Positions 15,673-23,304 of a stretch of DNA of 64,000 bases are shown here, piece by piece. Every line of letters starts with the position of its first letter. The first letter of the stretch is position 1. The DNA is from DAOUAE01 sp034433795 (GTDB lineage Bacteria; Chloroflexota; UBA6077; FW602-bin22; DAOUAE01). The translations under genes and the position numbers were made by a program. Location of the stretch: positions 1 through 64,000 of the forward strand of contig DAOUAE010000025.1 in NCBI GenBank assembly GCA_034433795.1, given 5' to 3'. The notes below the pieces were generated by a model that saw only the letters and a program-made list of their open reading frames with translations, was not told the DNA's origin and did no database searches.

Positions 15673-16773
15673 ATGAAAGCGGCTGTCCTGTACGGCCCAC
15701 ATCAGCCTCTCGAGGTCGCCGACCTCGAGGTTCTGCCGCCGCGCGAGGGCGAGGTCCTGGTCAGAATGGCGGCGGGCGGCGTCTGCCACAGCGATCTCCA
15801 CGTGATGCAGGGCCATGTCCCGGCGCCGTTCCCCTGTGTCCCCGGCCACGAGGGGGCCGGGATCGTGGTCGAGGTCGGGCCGGGGGTGCAGAACGTGCGG
15901 CCCGGCGACCACGTGGTCCTGCTCTGGCGGGCCAGTTGCGGCGCCTGCTACTTCTGCAGCCGGGGGCGTCCGGCCCTCTGCGGCCTGGGTGGCACCATCC
16001 GCTGGACCGGCAAACTGGCCGACGGCACCAGTCGCTTCCGCAAAGACGGCCAGGAGATCAACCACTTCGCCGGCGTTTCGGCCTTCGCCGAGTACACGGT
16101 CGTCCCGGCGGCCGGCGTCATCGCCATCCCGCCGGAGATCCCGCTGGAGAAGGCGGCCGTGGTCGGCTGCGCGGTGATGACCGGCGTGGGGGCGGTCATC
16201 AACACCGCCGCCGTCGAGCCCGGCGCCAGCGTGGCCGTCTTCGGCTGCGGGGGCGTGGGCCTGAACGTCGTCCAGGGCGCCGCTCTGGCCGGGGCCGAGC
16301 GGATCATCGCCGTGGACATCCGGGCTAACAAGCTCGACTTCGCCCGCCAGTTCGGGGCGACCCACACGGTCCTGGCCACCGAGACCGATCCGGTGGTCGC
16401 CATCCGCGACCTGACCGGCGGCCGGGGGGCCGACTATGCCTTCGAGGTCATCGGCCGGCCGGAGACGCTTCGTCAGGCCTACGAGGCCACCCGCCGGGGG
16501 GGAACGACGGTGGCCATCGGCCTCCCTCCCACCGGCACGGCCTACGCCGTCGACGCCCAGAGCCTGGTCCTGCAGGAGAAGACCCTCAAGGGCTCGCTCT
16601 ACGGCAGCTGCGTCCCGGCCCGCGACGTGCCCCGGCTCCTGGCTCTCTACCAGGCGGGCCGGTTGAATCTGGAGGCGCTGATCACCCGCGCCTATCCGCT
16701 CGACCAGATCAACGAGGCCTTCGCCGCCCTGGAGCGGGGCGAGGTGGCTCGCAGCATCATCCGTCTGGCCTAG
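15673..16773 (+). CDS. zinc-dependent alcohol dehydrogenase (class III-like MDR)
   Basis: A 366-residue medium-chain dehydrogenase. The catalytic zinc ligands are Cys in GGVCHSDLH and His in PGHEGAGIV. The structural zinc is held by four Cys in CGACYFCSRGRPALC. The NAD domain has VFGCGGVGLNVVQGA. The fold and the length of the insert resemble class III (formaldehyde/glutathione) or mycothiol-type dehydrogenases, but the substrate is open. GGAGGGGAGA precedes the ATG. The stop codon overlaps, in convergent orientation, that of the MerA-like gene. Confidence 0.92.
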   Translation: MKAAVLYGPHQPLEVADLEVLPPREGEVLVRMAAGGVCHSDLHVMQGHVPAPFPCVPGHEGAGIVVEVGPGVQNVRPGDHVVLLWRASCGACYFCSRGRPALCGLGGTIRWTGKLADGTSRFRKDGQEINHFAGVSAFAEYTVVPAAGVIAIPPEIPLEKAAVVGCAVMTGVGAVINTAAVEPGASVAVFGCGGVGLNVVQGAALAGAERIIAVDIRANKLDFARQFGATHTVLATETDPVVAIRDLTGGRGADYAFEVIGRPETLRQAYEATRRGGTTVAIGLPPTGTAYAVDAQSLVLQEKTLKGSLYGSCVPARDVPRLLALYQAGRLNLEALITRAYPLDQINEAFAALERGEVARSIIRLA

Positions 16774-18149
16774 CCGCAGCAGGCCAGGGCGTGGCCCAGC
16801 GCCGGGGCGGTGGCGTAGGCCCAGGCCCCGGCGCTCATGGTCGGGTAGGGGGGAACCACGGCCAGCAGCTCGTCGCGGGTCCAGCCCGCCCGCAGCGCGG
16901 CCGCGAAGGCGGTGATGACCTCGTCGGCGCTCTCGCCGATCAGCCAGACGCCCAGGAGCCGGCCGGTCCGGGCCTCGGCGATGACCTTGACCAGCCCCTC
17001 CCGGGCCTGGTCGATGAGCGCCCGGCCCAGGTAGCTCACCGGCAGGGCCGTGGCCTCGATCTCGTGGAAGGCCGCCCGGGCGGCCTCCTCGCTCAGCCCC
17101 ACCGCCGCCGCCGGGGGGTCGGTGAAGAGGACCCGGCAGACGTAGCGGTAATCCACCGGCTCGGTGTTTCCCCGCAGGGCGTTGCGGGCCGCCAGCCGGC
17201 CCTCGTAGAGGGCCAGACCGGTCCCGTGGGCCGGCCCATCGGCGGCGCCGGCCGCGTAGATGTGCGGGACCGTGGTCTGCAGGAAGCCGTTGACCGGAAT
17301 GCGCCCGTCGCGGACCTCGACCCCGGCCACGGCCAGGCCCAGGGGCTCGGCCGGCACCTGCCGGGGGCGTTCGGCGGCCAGGACGTGGGCGCCGAGCGGC
17401 TCCTCGCCGGCGGGCAGACGCACCCGCAGCACCCGGTCGTGGTCGAGAGCCTCGGCGCCGATGGGCACGGCGTGGGTGAGGACGCGGATGCCCCGGGCCC
17501 GGCTGAGGCGCAGCAGCTCCTCGCCGAAGGCCCGGTCCTCGTCGGGCAGGGGGGCGGCACCGGGCACCACCAGGGTGACATGGGCGCCGGCTCCCCGGAA
17601 GAGATGGGCGGTCTCGAGGGCGTAGGGGCCCTGGCCGACAAGGACCAGGCTGCTGGGGAAGTCGTGCAGGTCGTAGAGATCGGCGATGTCCAGGATCAGG
17701 TCGTCGCCCGGGATCTCCAGCCGCCCGGGCACCGTGCCCACCGCCAGGACAATATGGTCGGCGCTGAGCAGGCGCTCGCCCACCTTGACGGCGGTCGGGC
17801 TCTGGAACGTGGCCGTGCCGCGGACCAGCGTGATGCCGGCCGCCCGGAGCTCCGCCTCTTTCTCCGCCTGCAGCCGCTGGAGCAGCTGGTGCTGCTGGCG
17901 GAGCACCGCCGGCCAGTCGAGCGCCACCTCGGGCACTGTTATCCCCAGATCGCCGGCCTGCTGGACCGCGCGCAGGAAGAGGGCGGCCCGGCGCAGCCAG
18001 AGTTTGGGGAGGTCGCCCCGGTTGAGGCAGGTTCCTCCCAGGAATCCCTGTTCGACCAGGGCCACCCGGGCGCCCAGCAGCGCCCCTTCGCGTGCGGCGG
18101 CCAGGCCGGCCGCCCCACCGCCGATGACCAGGAGATCGTAGCGCTCCAC
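16770..18149 (-). CDS. MerA-like flavoprotein disulfide oxidoreductase with altered redox site and C-terminal Cys-Cys
   Basis: A 459-residue protein with the FAD motif VIGGGAAGLAAARE (residues 8-21), NAD(P)-domain VLVGQGPYALETAHL and the dimerisation domain of the MerA/lipoamide dehydrogenase family. The active-site motif reads GGTCLNRGDLPK: Cys41 is present but the second redox Cys is Asp46. The C-terminal His-Glu pair of lipoamide dehydrogenase is absent (YPTMSAGAWAYA). Like MerA the protein ends in a vicinal pair (Cys457, Cys458). The GTG at 18149 has GAGGAGG upstream; the longer ATG form (18179) lacks such a site. It follows the Sec-rhodanese by 26 bases. The reaction is unknown. Confidence 0.85.
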   Translation of the reverse strand: MERYDLLVIGGGAAGLAAAREGALLGARVALVEQGFLGGTCLNRGDLPKLWLRRAALFLRAVQQAGDLGITVPEVALDWPAVLRQQHQLLQRLQAEKEAELRAAGITLVRGTATFQSPTAVKVGERLLSADHIVLAVGTVPGRLEIPGDDLILDIADLYDLHDFPSSLVLVGQGPYALETAHLFRGAGAHVTLVVPGAAPLPDEDRAFGEELLRLSRARGIRVLTHAVPIGAEALDHDRVLRVRLPAGEEPLGAHVLAAERPRQVPAEPLGLAVAGVEVRDGRIPVNGFLQTTVPHIYAAGAADGPAHGTGLALYEGRLAARNALRGNTEPVDYRYVCRVLFTDPPAAAVGLSEEAARAAFHEIEATALPVSYLGRALIDQAREGLVKVIAEARTGRLLGVWLIGESADEVITAFAAALRAGWTRDELLAVVPPYPTMSAGAWAYATAPALGHALACCG

Positions 18150-18175
18150 GCTCGGCCTCCTCGCCCTGGGCGAAT

Positions 18176-18535
18176 TCAACCGCCGGCCGGCGCCCCGACC
18201 TCCACCGGATGGCCGGCCGCCTGCCAGGCGTAGAAGCCGCCCCGCAGGGCCTTGACGTTCTGGTAGCCGCGTCGCCTCAGCATCTGCGCCGCACGGGCGC
18301 TCGCCTCTTCGTGCGGTCAGGTTCAGTAGAGAATGATCTCCGCCGTGCGCGGCAGTTCGTGGTAGCGGCGCGGGATGTCGCGGAGCGGCATGGCGATCGC
18401 GCCCTTGATGTGGCCGGCGGCGTAGTCCTCGGGGTCACGGACGTCCACGAAGAGCACGCCGGGTCGACCGTAGCGGGCGGCGGCCTCCTCGACCGTGATC
18501 CGCTCCACGTCGGGATAGGGGATCGTCGCCATCAT
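18176..18535 (-). CDS. rhodanese-like protein with two in-frame UGA codons, predicted UxU selenoprotein
   Basis: Read through two UGA codons this is a complete 119-residue single rhodanese domain. Residues 1-70 include GVLFVDVRDPEDYAAGHIKG and end EIILY. Then come UGA (18325-18323), ACC, UGA (18319-18317), then PHEEASARAAQMLRRRG and LRGGFYAWQAAGHPVE to a final UGA at 18176-18178. Rhodaneses of this type carry CTCPHEE at this spot, so both UGAs fall exactly on the catalytic-loop cysteines (71 and 73). A 28-base hairpin follows the second UGA. Many other genes here end in UGA, so a global recoding is excluded. Start ATG 18535 follows GGGAG. A pseudogene with two precise Cys-to-stop changes is the alternative. 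Confidence 0.8.
18289..18316 (-). other. SECIS-like hairpin directly after the second UGA
   Basis: In transcript sense the base right after the second UGA begins a 7-bp stem CCGCACG/CGTGCGG. It encloses a 4-base bulge AAGA, a 3-bp upper stem GGC/GCC and a GAGC loop. The apical loop lies about 15 bases after the second UGA and 21 after the first, close to the spacing of bacterial SECIS elements. The bulged U and loop GU of the E. coli element are not seen. Confidence 0.5.
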
Positions 18536-18716
18536 CAGACGCTCCCGGGCCAGTTTGGAGGCCGGCCGGCGCCGTCCGCTGGAGCGGGAACGGCCGCTCG
18601 GCCGGCCGTGGCGGCAGCGGCGGCACCGGTCCATAGTACCCGTACGGCAGGTCGTGGTGGTGCCGCCGCACGCCGAAGGCGTCGTCGTGCCAGTGCTCGG
18701 GCGGCGTGCGGACCAT
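18435..18716 (-). CDS. possible small His-rich ORF between the membrane protein and the rhodanese
   Basis: An open frame of 93 residues starts at ATG 18716 with EHWHDDAFGVRRHHHDLPYG, then a Pro-rich stretch. Its first 60 residues look protein-like and would fill an otherwise empty 234-base gap within an operon. Against it, the ribosome binding site is poor (AAGAGG touches the ATG) and the last third overlaps the rhodanese in another frame. Confidence 0.25.
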   Translation of the reverse strand: MVRTPPEHWHDDAFGVRRHHHDLPYGYYGPVPPLPPRPAERPFPLQRTAPAGLQTGPGASDDGDDPLSRRGADHGRGGRRPLRSTRRALRGRP

Positions 18717-18722
18717 CCTCTT

Positions 18723-18763
18723 GTCCCGGTGGGCTGGGCAGCAAGTCCCGTGCCCACCGGGAC
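18723..18763. repeat. perfect 12-bp inverted repeat after the membrane-protein gene
   Basis: GTCCCGGTGGGC (18723-18734) and GCCCACCGGGAC (18752-18763) are exact complements with a 17-base loop, 7 bases beyond the membrane-protein stop on the minus strand. No T-run follows, so it may be an attenuator, an mRNA-stabilising hairpin or a weak terminator that separates the first gene from the rhodanese pair. Confidence 0.6.
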
Positions 18764-18769
18764 GACCGC

Positions 18770-19843
18770 TCAGGCCGGCCGGACGACGGCCTGAACGCGG
18801 GTGAAGAGGAAGTGGTCGAAGTAGTAGTGGATGAGCAGGCAGGAGAGGATCACGATGTAGTAGCTCTGCTCGAAGGTCAGCCCCGGCACCTGGGCCAGCA
18901 CCAGAATGGCCACCCCCGCCATGAGCGTGATGGCCACGTGGAAGAAATAGAAGCGGGGGCCGCTCTCCGACCCGGAGATGGCCGCCACCAGCGGGTTGGA
19001 GATCTCCCCGTATTCCTTGCGGAGCTTGTTCATGTACCAGATGAGCGCCAGATACTGCATCGAGTGCCAGACGTTCATCCCCTGGAAGGCGACCTCCAGC
19101 GGATCGAAGGCCGGGATGATGAAGGCCACCGTTACGGTGACCAGAATCAGCAGGGTCTTCGGCCAGTTCAGCAGGCCCTCGCGGGCCTCGCGGATGGTCT
19201 TGCCGATGAAGAGCAGCAGCGAGACGGCGAAAATCGTCGAAACGGCGTAGAAGAGGAGCGGTGTCTTGACGAACTCCGGTATTTGTAGAGTCTTCTGCTC
19301 GAAAACGAAGAGGTCGTTGACCAGTTTGTACATCGCGATGGGATAGAGGCTGGAGAAGACAACGGCGTAATCGATGGCCCGCGACCAGAAGGAGAGCGAG
19401 CTGCGACCCTTGTAACGGTAGCACTCGACCAGAAAGACGATCTGGTGCAGGACGTGGATCGAGGCCCAGAAGAGGAAAAAGGTCAGGAGGAGTTTCAGGT
19501 TGACGACGGCCGCGTAGACCACCGCCACCGGGATGAGCAGCGCGCTGGCGGCGTACCACGGGTAACTCTGGAGGAACCGGCGTTCCATAAACGTGACCGA
19601 GAAGGTCGAGTACATGTGCGGGCCGCCGATGGCCACGGCCACCAGGAGGTCGATGAGGCGGGATCGGTCGGTGGGAGCCAGGAGGCTGGGGGGCACGAGC
19701 GGGAGGATGTGGTAGTACAGGGTGAGCGGGAGGAAGACCAGGGCGGCGCTGAGGATGACGTAGGTGAGGTCCCAGGATCGGTTGTAGAGCCAGGCTCCCT
19801 GATCGTCGCGCGCGGTCGCACGGGCGAAGAGGGTCGCTTCCAC
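18770..19843 (-). CDS. multi-pass membrane protein with conserved-looking His residues, unknown function
   Basis: A 357-residue protein with about eight to nine hydrophobic helices. Polar histidines sit within or next to helices: GGPHMYSTF, WASIHVLHQIVF, NVWHSMQYLALIW, FFHVAIT and HYYFDHFLFTR. This arrangement recalls membrane di-metal or heme-binding oxygenases such as the Brp/Blh type, but I cannot place it in a family. It is the first gene of the minus-strand unit that continues with the Sec-rhodanese and MerA-like flavoprotein, and has its own promoter divergent from nuoBCD. Confidence 0.75.
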   Translation of the reverse strand: MEATLFARATARDDQGAWLYNRSWDLTYVILSAALVFLPLTLYYHILPLVPPSLLAPTDRSRLIDLLVAVAIGGPHMYSTFSVTFMERRFLQSYPWYAASALLIPVAVVYAAVVNLKLLLTFFLFWASIHVLHQIVFLVECYRYKGRSSLSFWSRAIDYAVVFSSLYPIAMYKLVNDLFVFEQKTLQIPEFVKTPLLFYAVSTIFAVSLLLFIGKTIREAREGLLNWPKTLLILVTVTVAFIIPAFDPLEVAFQGMNVWHSMQYLALIWYMNKLRKEYGEISNPLVAAISGSESGPRFYFFHVAITLMAGVAILVLAQVPGLTFEQSYYIVILSCLLIHYYFDHFLFTRVQAVVRPA

Positions 19844-19883
19844 GCTGCCACCTCCACAGAGCCGAATGTCCTGTCGTCAGACT

Positions 19884-19912
19884 ATTGTAGCGTGCTCAGC
19901 CACGCTTGCCTA
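19884..19912 (-). promoter_or_regulatory. promoter of the membrane protein / Sec-rhodanese operon
   Basis: On the minus strand TAGGCA (19912-19907), 17-base spacer, TACAAT (19889-19884), about 40 bases before the ATG at 19843. It is divergent from the nuoBCD promoter 31 bases away. Confidence 0.6.
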
Positions 19913-19942
19913 GCGGTCTCTCGCTCCGACGATCCGTCTGCG

Positions 19943-19971
19943 TGGACGCCAGGGAGCGCCGGGCGTATAAT
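19943..19971 (+). promoter_or_regulatory. promoter of nuoBCD
   Basis: TGGACG (19943-19948), 17-base spacer, perfect TATAAT (19966-19971), 52 bases before the ATG at 20024. Confidence 0.7.
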
Positions 19972-20023
19972 GCCTTATGGCCTATCGGGCGGTGCCGCAC
20001 CGCCTCGCCAGGGAGGCAACGCG

Positions 20024-22495
20024 ATGGCCCACGACCCTGCTCCCCGGCCTCCGGCCGCCGGGCCGGAGCCTGATGTCAACGACCTGGTCCTGCTGACCAG
20101 CACCCAGAAGATCCGGGAGCTGGCCCGCGAGGGCGTGCTCCAGCGGGTTCTGGAGCGGGCGCTGGCCTGGAGCCGCCGCTCCTCGCTCTGGCCGCTGGTC
20201 TTCGGCACGGCCTGCTGCTTCATCGAGATGGCCGCCACCGCCGCCTCGCGCTACGATCTGGCCCGCTTCGGCTCCGAGGTGATGCGGGCCTCGCCGCGCC
20301 AGGCCGATCTGATGATCGTGCCGGGCACGGTCACCAAGAAAATGATCCCCCAGATCGTCCGCCTCTACAACCAGATGGCCGAGCCGAAGTATGTGATCGC
20401 CATGGGGGCCTGCGCCACCTCGGGCGGTCCGTTCAAAGAGGGCTACAACGTCGTCTCGGGCGTGGACGAGTTCATCCCGGTGGACGTCTACATCCCCGGC
20501 TGCCCGCCGCGTCCGGAGGCGCTCCTCCACGGCCTCCTGCGCCTGCAGGAGAAGATCGACCGGGGGGACCGGACGCCCGACCCGCGCCCGACCACCCCGG
20601 TCCCGGCCCTCGGCCCGGACCTCATCGACCTGCGCCAGCTGGCGGAGATCAGGCGCCGCTACCACCTGGTGCCGCCTATCGGCCCCCAGCCCGCCGCCGC
20701 TCCGGCCGAGAAGCGGCCGGCCCGGGCGGCCGCCCGGCCCGCCGTGCCCGAGCCCACGCCCCGTCTGGGCACGGTGGCCCTGCTCCAGGCCGGCGACCTG
20801 GCGGGGCCGCTGAAGGAGACGTTCGGCAGCAGTGTCGTGGCCGAGGAGGCCGGGGCGGTCTACGTCGCCCTGGAGCGCTGGCCCGATCTCGCCCGCCATC
20901 TCAAGGCCCAGGGCTACGACTACCTGGCCAGTCTGACCGGGGTCCATTATCCCCCGGAGCGCTTCGAGGTCGTGTACAATCTCTACTCCATCGACCGCGG
21001 TCTCCGGCCGTTGACCCTCAAGGCCTACACCCCCCAGGCCACCCCGGAGGTCCCCTCGGTGGTGGCCGTCTGGCGGAGCGCCGACTTCCAGGAGCGGGAG
21101 GTCTACGACCTCTTCGGCGTGCGCTTCCCCGGGCATCCCAACCTGCGCCGGATCCTCATGTGGGAGGGCTTCCGCGGCCACCCCATGCGCAAGGACTACT
21201 ACGAGCCCTACTTCGAAGAGGAGAAGAAGCCGTTCAGCAGCCGCTGGCCGGAGGGCCAGCACGTCCGGGCCGAAGAGCGCAACCCCTGGGGGCGCAACGT
21301 CCAGTACCCCACCGACTGGGAGCCGGAGAAAGACCCCCTGCAGACCGACGACGTCCAGATCGTCGACGCCCTGCGCCTGGCCGAGACCGAGATCAAGGGC
21401 GACCGCATTCTCATCAACTTCGGTCCCCAGCATCCCTCGACCCACGGGGTCTTCCGGATGGTGGCGGCGCTGGACGGCGAGACGGTGGTGGCGCTGGAGC
21501 CGGTCTTCGGCTATCTCCACCGCAACCACGAGAAGATCGGCGAGCGCAACGCCTGGATCATGAACATCCCCTTCACCGACCGCCTGGACTACATCTGCTC
21601 GATGTCCAACAACCTGGGCTACTGCCTGGCGGTCGAGAAACTCCTGGGCCTGACCGTCCCCGAGCGGGCCGAGTACATCCGGGTGATCATGGTCGAGTTC
21701 ACCCGCATTGTGAACCATCTCCTAGCCATCGGCACCTACCTCAACGATATCGGCGCCTTCTTCACGCCGGTCCTCTACGCCTTTGAGGAGCGCGAACTGA
21801 TCCTCGACCTCTTTGAGATGACCGCCGGCTCGCGCATGATGTGCAACTACATGCGCTTTGGCGGGGTGGCTCGCGATCTCCCGCCGGGCTTTCTGGAACT
21901 GGCCCGCGCCCTGGTCGAGGAGCGCCTGCCCCGGGCCATCGACCAGCTGGACCGCTACCTCTCCCACAACGAGATCGTGCTGGCCCGGAGCAAGGGGATC
22001 GGCGTGCTGGACCGCGATCTGGCCATCAGCGCCGGGGTGAGCGGGCCGGTGCTGCGGGCCAGCGGCGTCAAATACGATATCCGCCGGGCCGAGCCCTACG
22101 CGATCTACGACCGTTTCGAGTTCGAGATCCCGGTCGGCCAGCACGGCGACAACTACGACCGCTACTGGGTGCGCCTGGAGGAGATGCGCCAGTCGCTGCG
22201 CATCCTCAAGCAGGCCCTCGACCAGCTGCCGGGGGGCGAGGTCCTGGCCGGCAAGCGCCAGTGGCAGATCCGGGTGCCGAAGGGCGAGGTCTACAGCCGG
22301 ATCGAGGCGCCCAAAGGCGAACTGGGCTTCTACCTCGTCTCCGACGGCGGTCCCAACCCCTACCGCTACCATGTCCGGGCGCCCAGTTTCATCAACCTGA
22401 CCGTCCTGGGCGACCTCTGCCGGGGGCATAAGGTGGCCGACGCCATCGCCATCCTGGGAAGCATCGACATCAACATGGGCGAATGCGACCGGTAG
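20024..22495 (+). CDS. nuoBCD: NADH-quinone oxidoreductase subunits B, C and D fused in one chain
   Basis: An 823-residue three-part fusion of complex I peripheral-arm subunits. NuoB (about 20-185) has the N2 cluster ligands Cys64-Cys65 in TACCFIEMA, Cys130 in GACATSGG and Cys160 in PGCPPRPEAL. A Pro/Ala-rich linker follows. NuoC (about 246-430) has YDLFGVRFPGHPNLRRIL. NuoD (about 460-823) has GPQHPSTHGVFRM and ends GSIDINMGECDR, as usual. There is no internal stop. GGGAGG lies 7 bases before the ATG. No other nuo gene is nearby; the other subunits must be elsewhere. NuoCD fusions are common; adding NuoB is rarer. Confidence 0.97.
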   Translation: MAHDPAPRPPAAGPEPDVNDLVLLTSTQKIRELAREGVLQRVLERALAWSRRSSLWPLVFGTACCFIEMAATAASRYDLARFGSEVMRASPRQADLMIVPGTVTKKMIPQIVRLYNQMAEPKYVIAMGACATSGGPFKEGYNVVSGVDEFIPVDVYIPGCPPRPEALLHGLLRLQEKIDRGDRTPDPRPTTPVPALGPDLIDLRQLAEIRRRYHLVPPIGPQPAAAPAEKRPARAAARPAVPEPTPRLGTVALLQAGDLAGPLKETFGSSVVAEEAGAVYVALERWPDLARHLKAQGYDYLASLTGVHYPPERFEVVYNLYSIDRGLRPLTLKAYTPQATPEVPSVVAVWRSADFQEREVYDLFGVRFPGHPNLRRILMWEGFRGHPMRKDYYEPYFEEEKKPFSSRWPEGQHVRAEERNPWGRNVQYPTDWEPEKDPLQTDDVQIVDALRLAETEIKGDRILINFGPQHPSTHGVFRMVAALDGETVVALEPVFGYLHRNHEKIGERNAWIMNIPFTDRLDYICSMSNNLGYCLAVEKLLGLTVPERAEYIRVIMVEFTRIVNHLLAIGTYLNDIGAFFTPVLYAFEERELILDLFEMTAGSRMMCNYMRFGGVARDLPPGFLELARALVEERLPRAIDQLDRYLSHNEIVLARSKGIGVLDRDLAISAGVSGPVLRASGVKYDIRRAEPYAIYDRFEFEIPVGQHGDNYDRYWVRLEEMRQSLRILKQALDQLPGGEVLAGKRQWQIRVPKGEVYSRIEAPKGELGFYLVSDGGPNPYRYHVRAPSFINLTVLGDLCRGHKVADAIAILGSIDINMGECDR

Positions 22496-22577
22496 CGGGG
22501 GCGGCGCTCCGGGCGAGGGATGAGGGGAGCGGGCCCGGGAACGGGTCGCAGGCGGGAGCGTCACTGATGGACTTCCT

Positions 22578-23276
22578 ATGACCGGGACGATTCTCAACGT
22601 CACCACCGTCCTCATCGGCAGCGCGGTCGGCCTGCTCCTGGGAGCCCGGCTGCCCGACCGGGTCCGGGTCGTGGCCATGCAGGGGCTGGGGCTGGTCACC
22701 CTGCTCATCGGCGTGCAGATGGCGCTGCGCACGGAGAACGTTCTGATCGTCCTGGCCAGCGTCGCGCTGGGCGGGAGCCTGGGGGCGCTGCTGCGCGTTG
22801 ACGAGCGGCTGGACGGGCTGGGCCAGTGGTTGGAGGGCCGGGTCAAGGGCCGCTTTCCCCAGCAGAGCGACATCAGCCAGGCCTTTATCACCGCCAGCCT
22901 GGTCTTCTGCGTCGGTCCGATGACGATCCTGGGCTCCCTGCAGGACGGGTTGACCGGCGACTACCGGCTCCTGGCGGTGAAGGCGCTGCTGGACGGGATC
23001 GCCGCCGTCGCCTTCGCCTCAACGCTGGGGGTGGGCGTGGTCTTCGCCGCCGTCACCGTCCTGGTCTACCAGGGGGCGCTGACGCTGGGGGCCGCCCTCC
23101 TCAAGGACCTGCTCTCCGAGGCGGTGATCCGGGAGATGAGCGCCACCGGCGGGCTGCTGATCCTCGGGATCGGTCTGCGCCTGCTGGAGATCCGGCGTCT
23201 GGCCCTGGGCGACCTCCTGCCCGCGCTGCTGGCGGTCCCGCTGGTGACCACCATCGGCAGCCGTCTGGCGCTGTAG
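22578..23276 (+). CDS. DUF554 family membrane protein
   Basis: A 232-residue protein with six or so hydrophobic segments and the DUF554 pattern: a start GTILNVTTVLIGSAVGLLLG, then TASLVFCVGPMTILGSLQDG near residues 108-127, and GGLLILGIGLRLLEI near the end. Members are probable small-solute transporters of unknown substrate. It begins 82 bases after nuoBCD; those bases show no clear signal. It may form a unit with the small gene that follows. Confidence 0.9.
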   Translation: MTGTILNVTTVLIGSAVGLLLGARLPDRVRVVAMQGLGLVTLLIGVQMALRTENVLIVLASVALGGSLGALLRVDERLDGLGQWLEGRVKGRFPQQSDISQAFITASLVFCVGPMTILGSLQDGLTGDYRLLAVKALLDGIAAVAFASTLGVGVVFAAVTVLVYQGALTLGAALLKDLLSEAVIREMSATGGLLILGIGLRLLEIRRLALGDLLPALLAVPLVTTIGSRLAL

Positions 23277-23304
23277 ATCACGACCGTCAGGGAGGGAGAG
23301 AGCG

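Noticed and set aside
18176..18535. Reading UGA as Trp or Cys throughout (recoded genome)
   Set aside because: UGA is the normal stop for many genes in the window, for example those ending at 3373, 4674 and 22577-region neighbours, and no other gene has an internal UGA.
18323..18757. Truncated rhodanese of 144 residues ending at the first UGA with a long N-terminal extension
   Set aside because: It would lack the active site and C-terminal half, whose sequence is intact downstream. The extension is Arg/Thr-rich noise ahead of a good ribosome site at 18535.
19982..21718. Long minus-strand frame across nuoBCD
   Set aside because: Mirror of the NuoBCD coding sequence without motifs.
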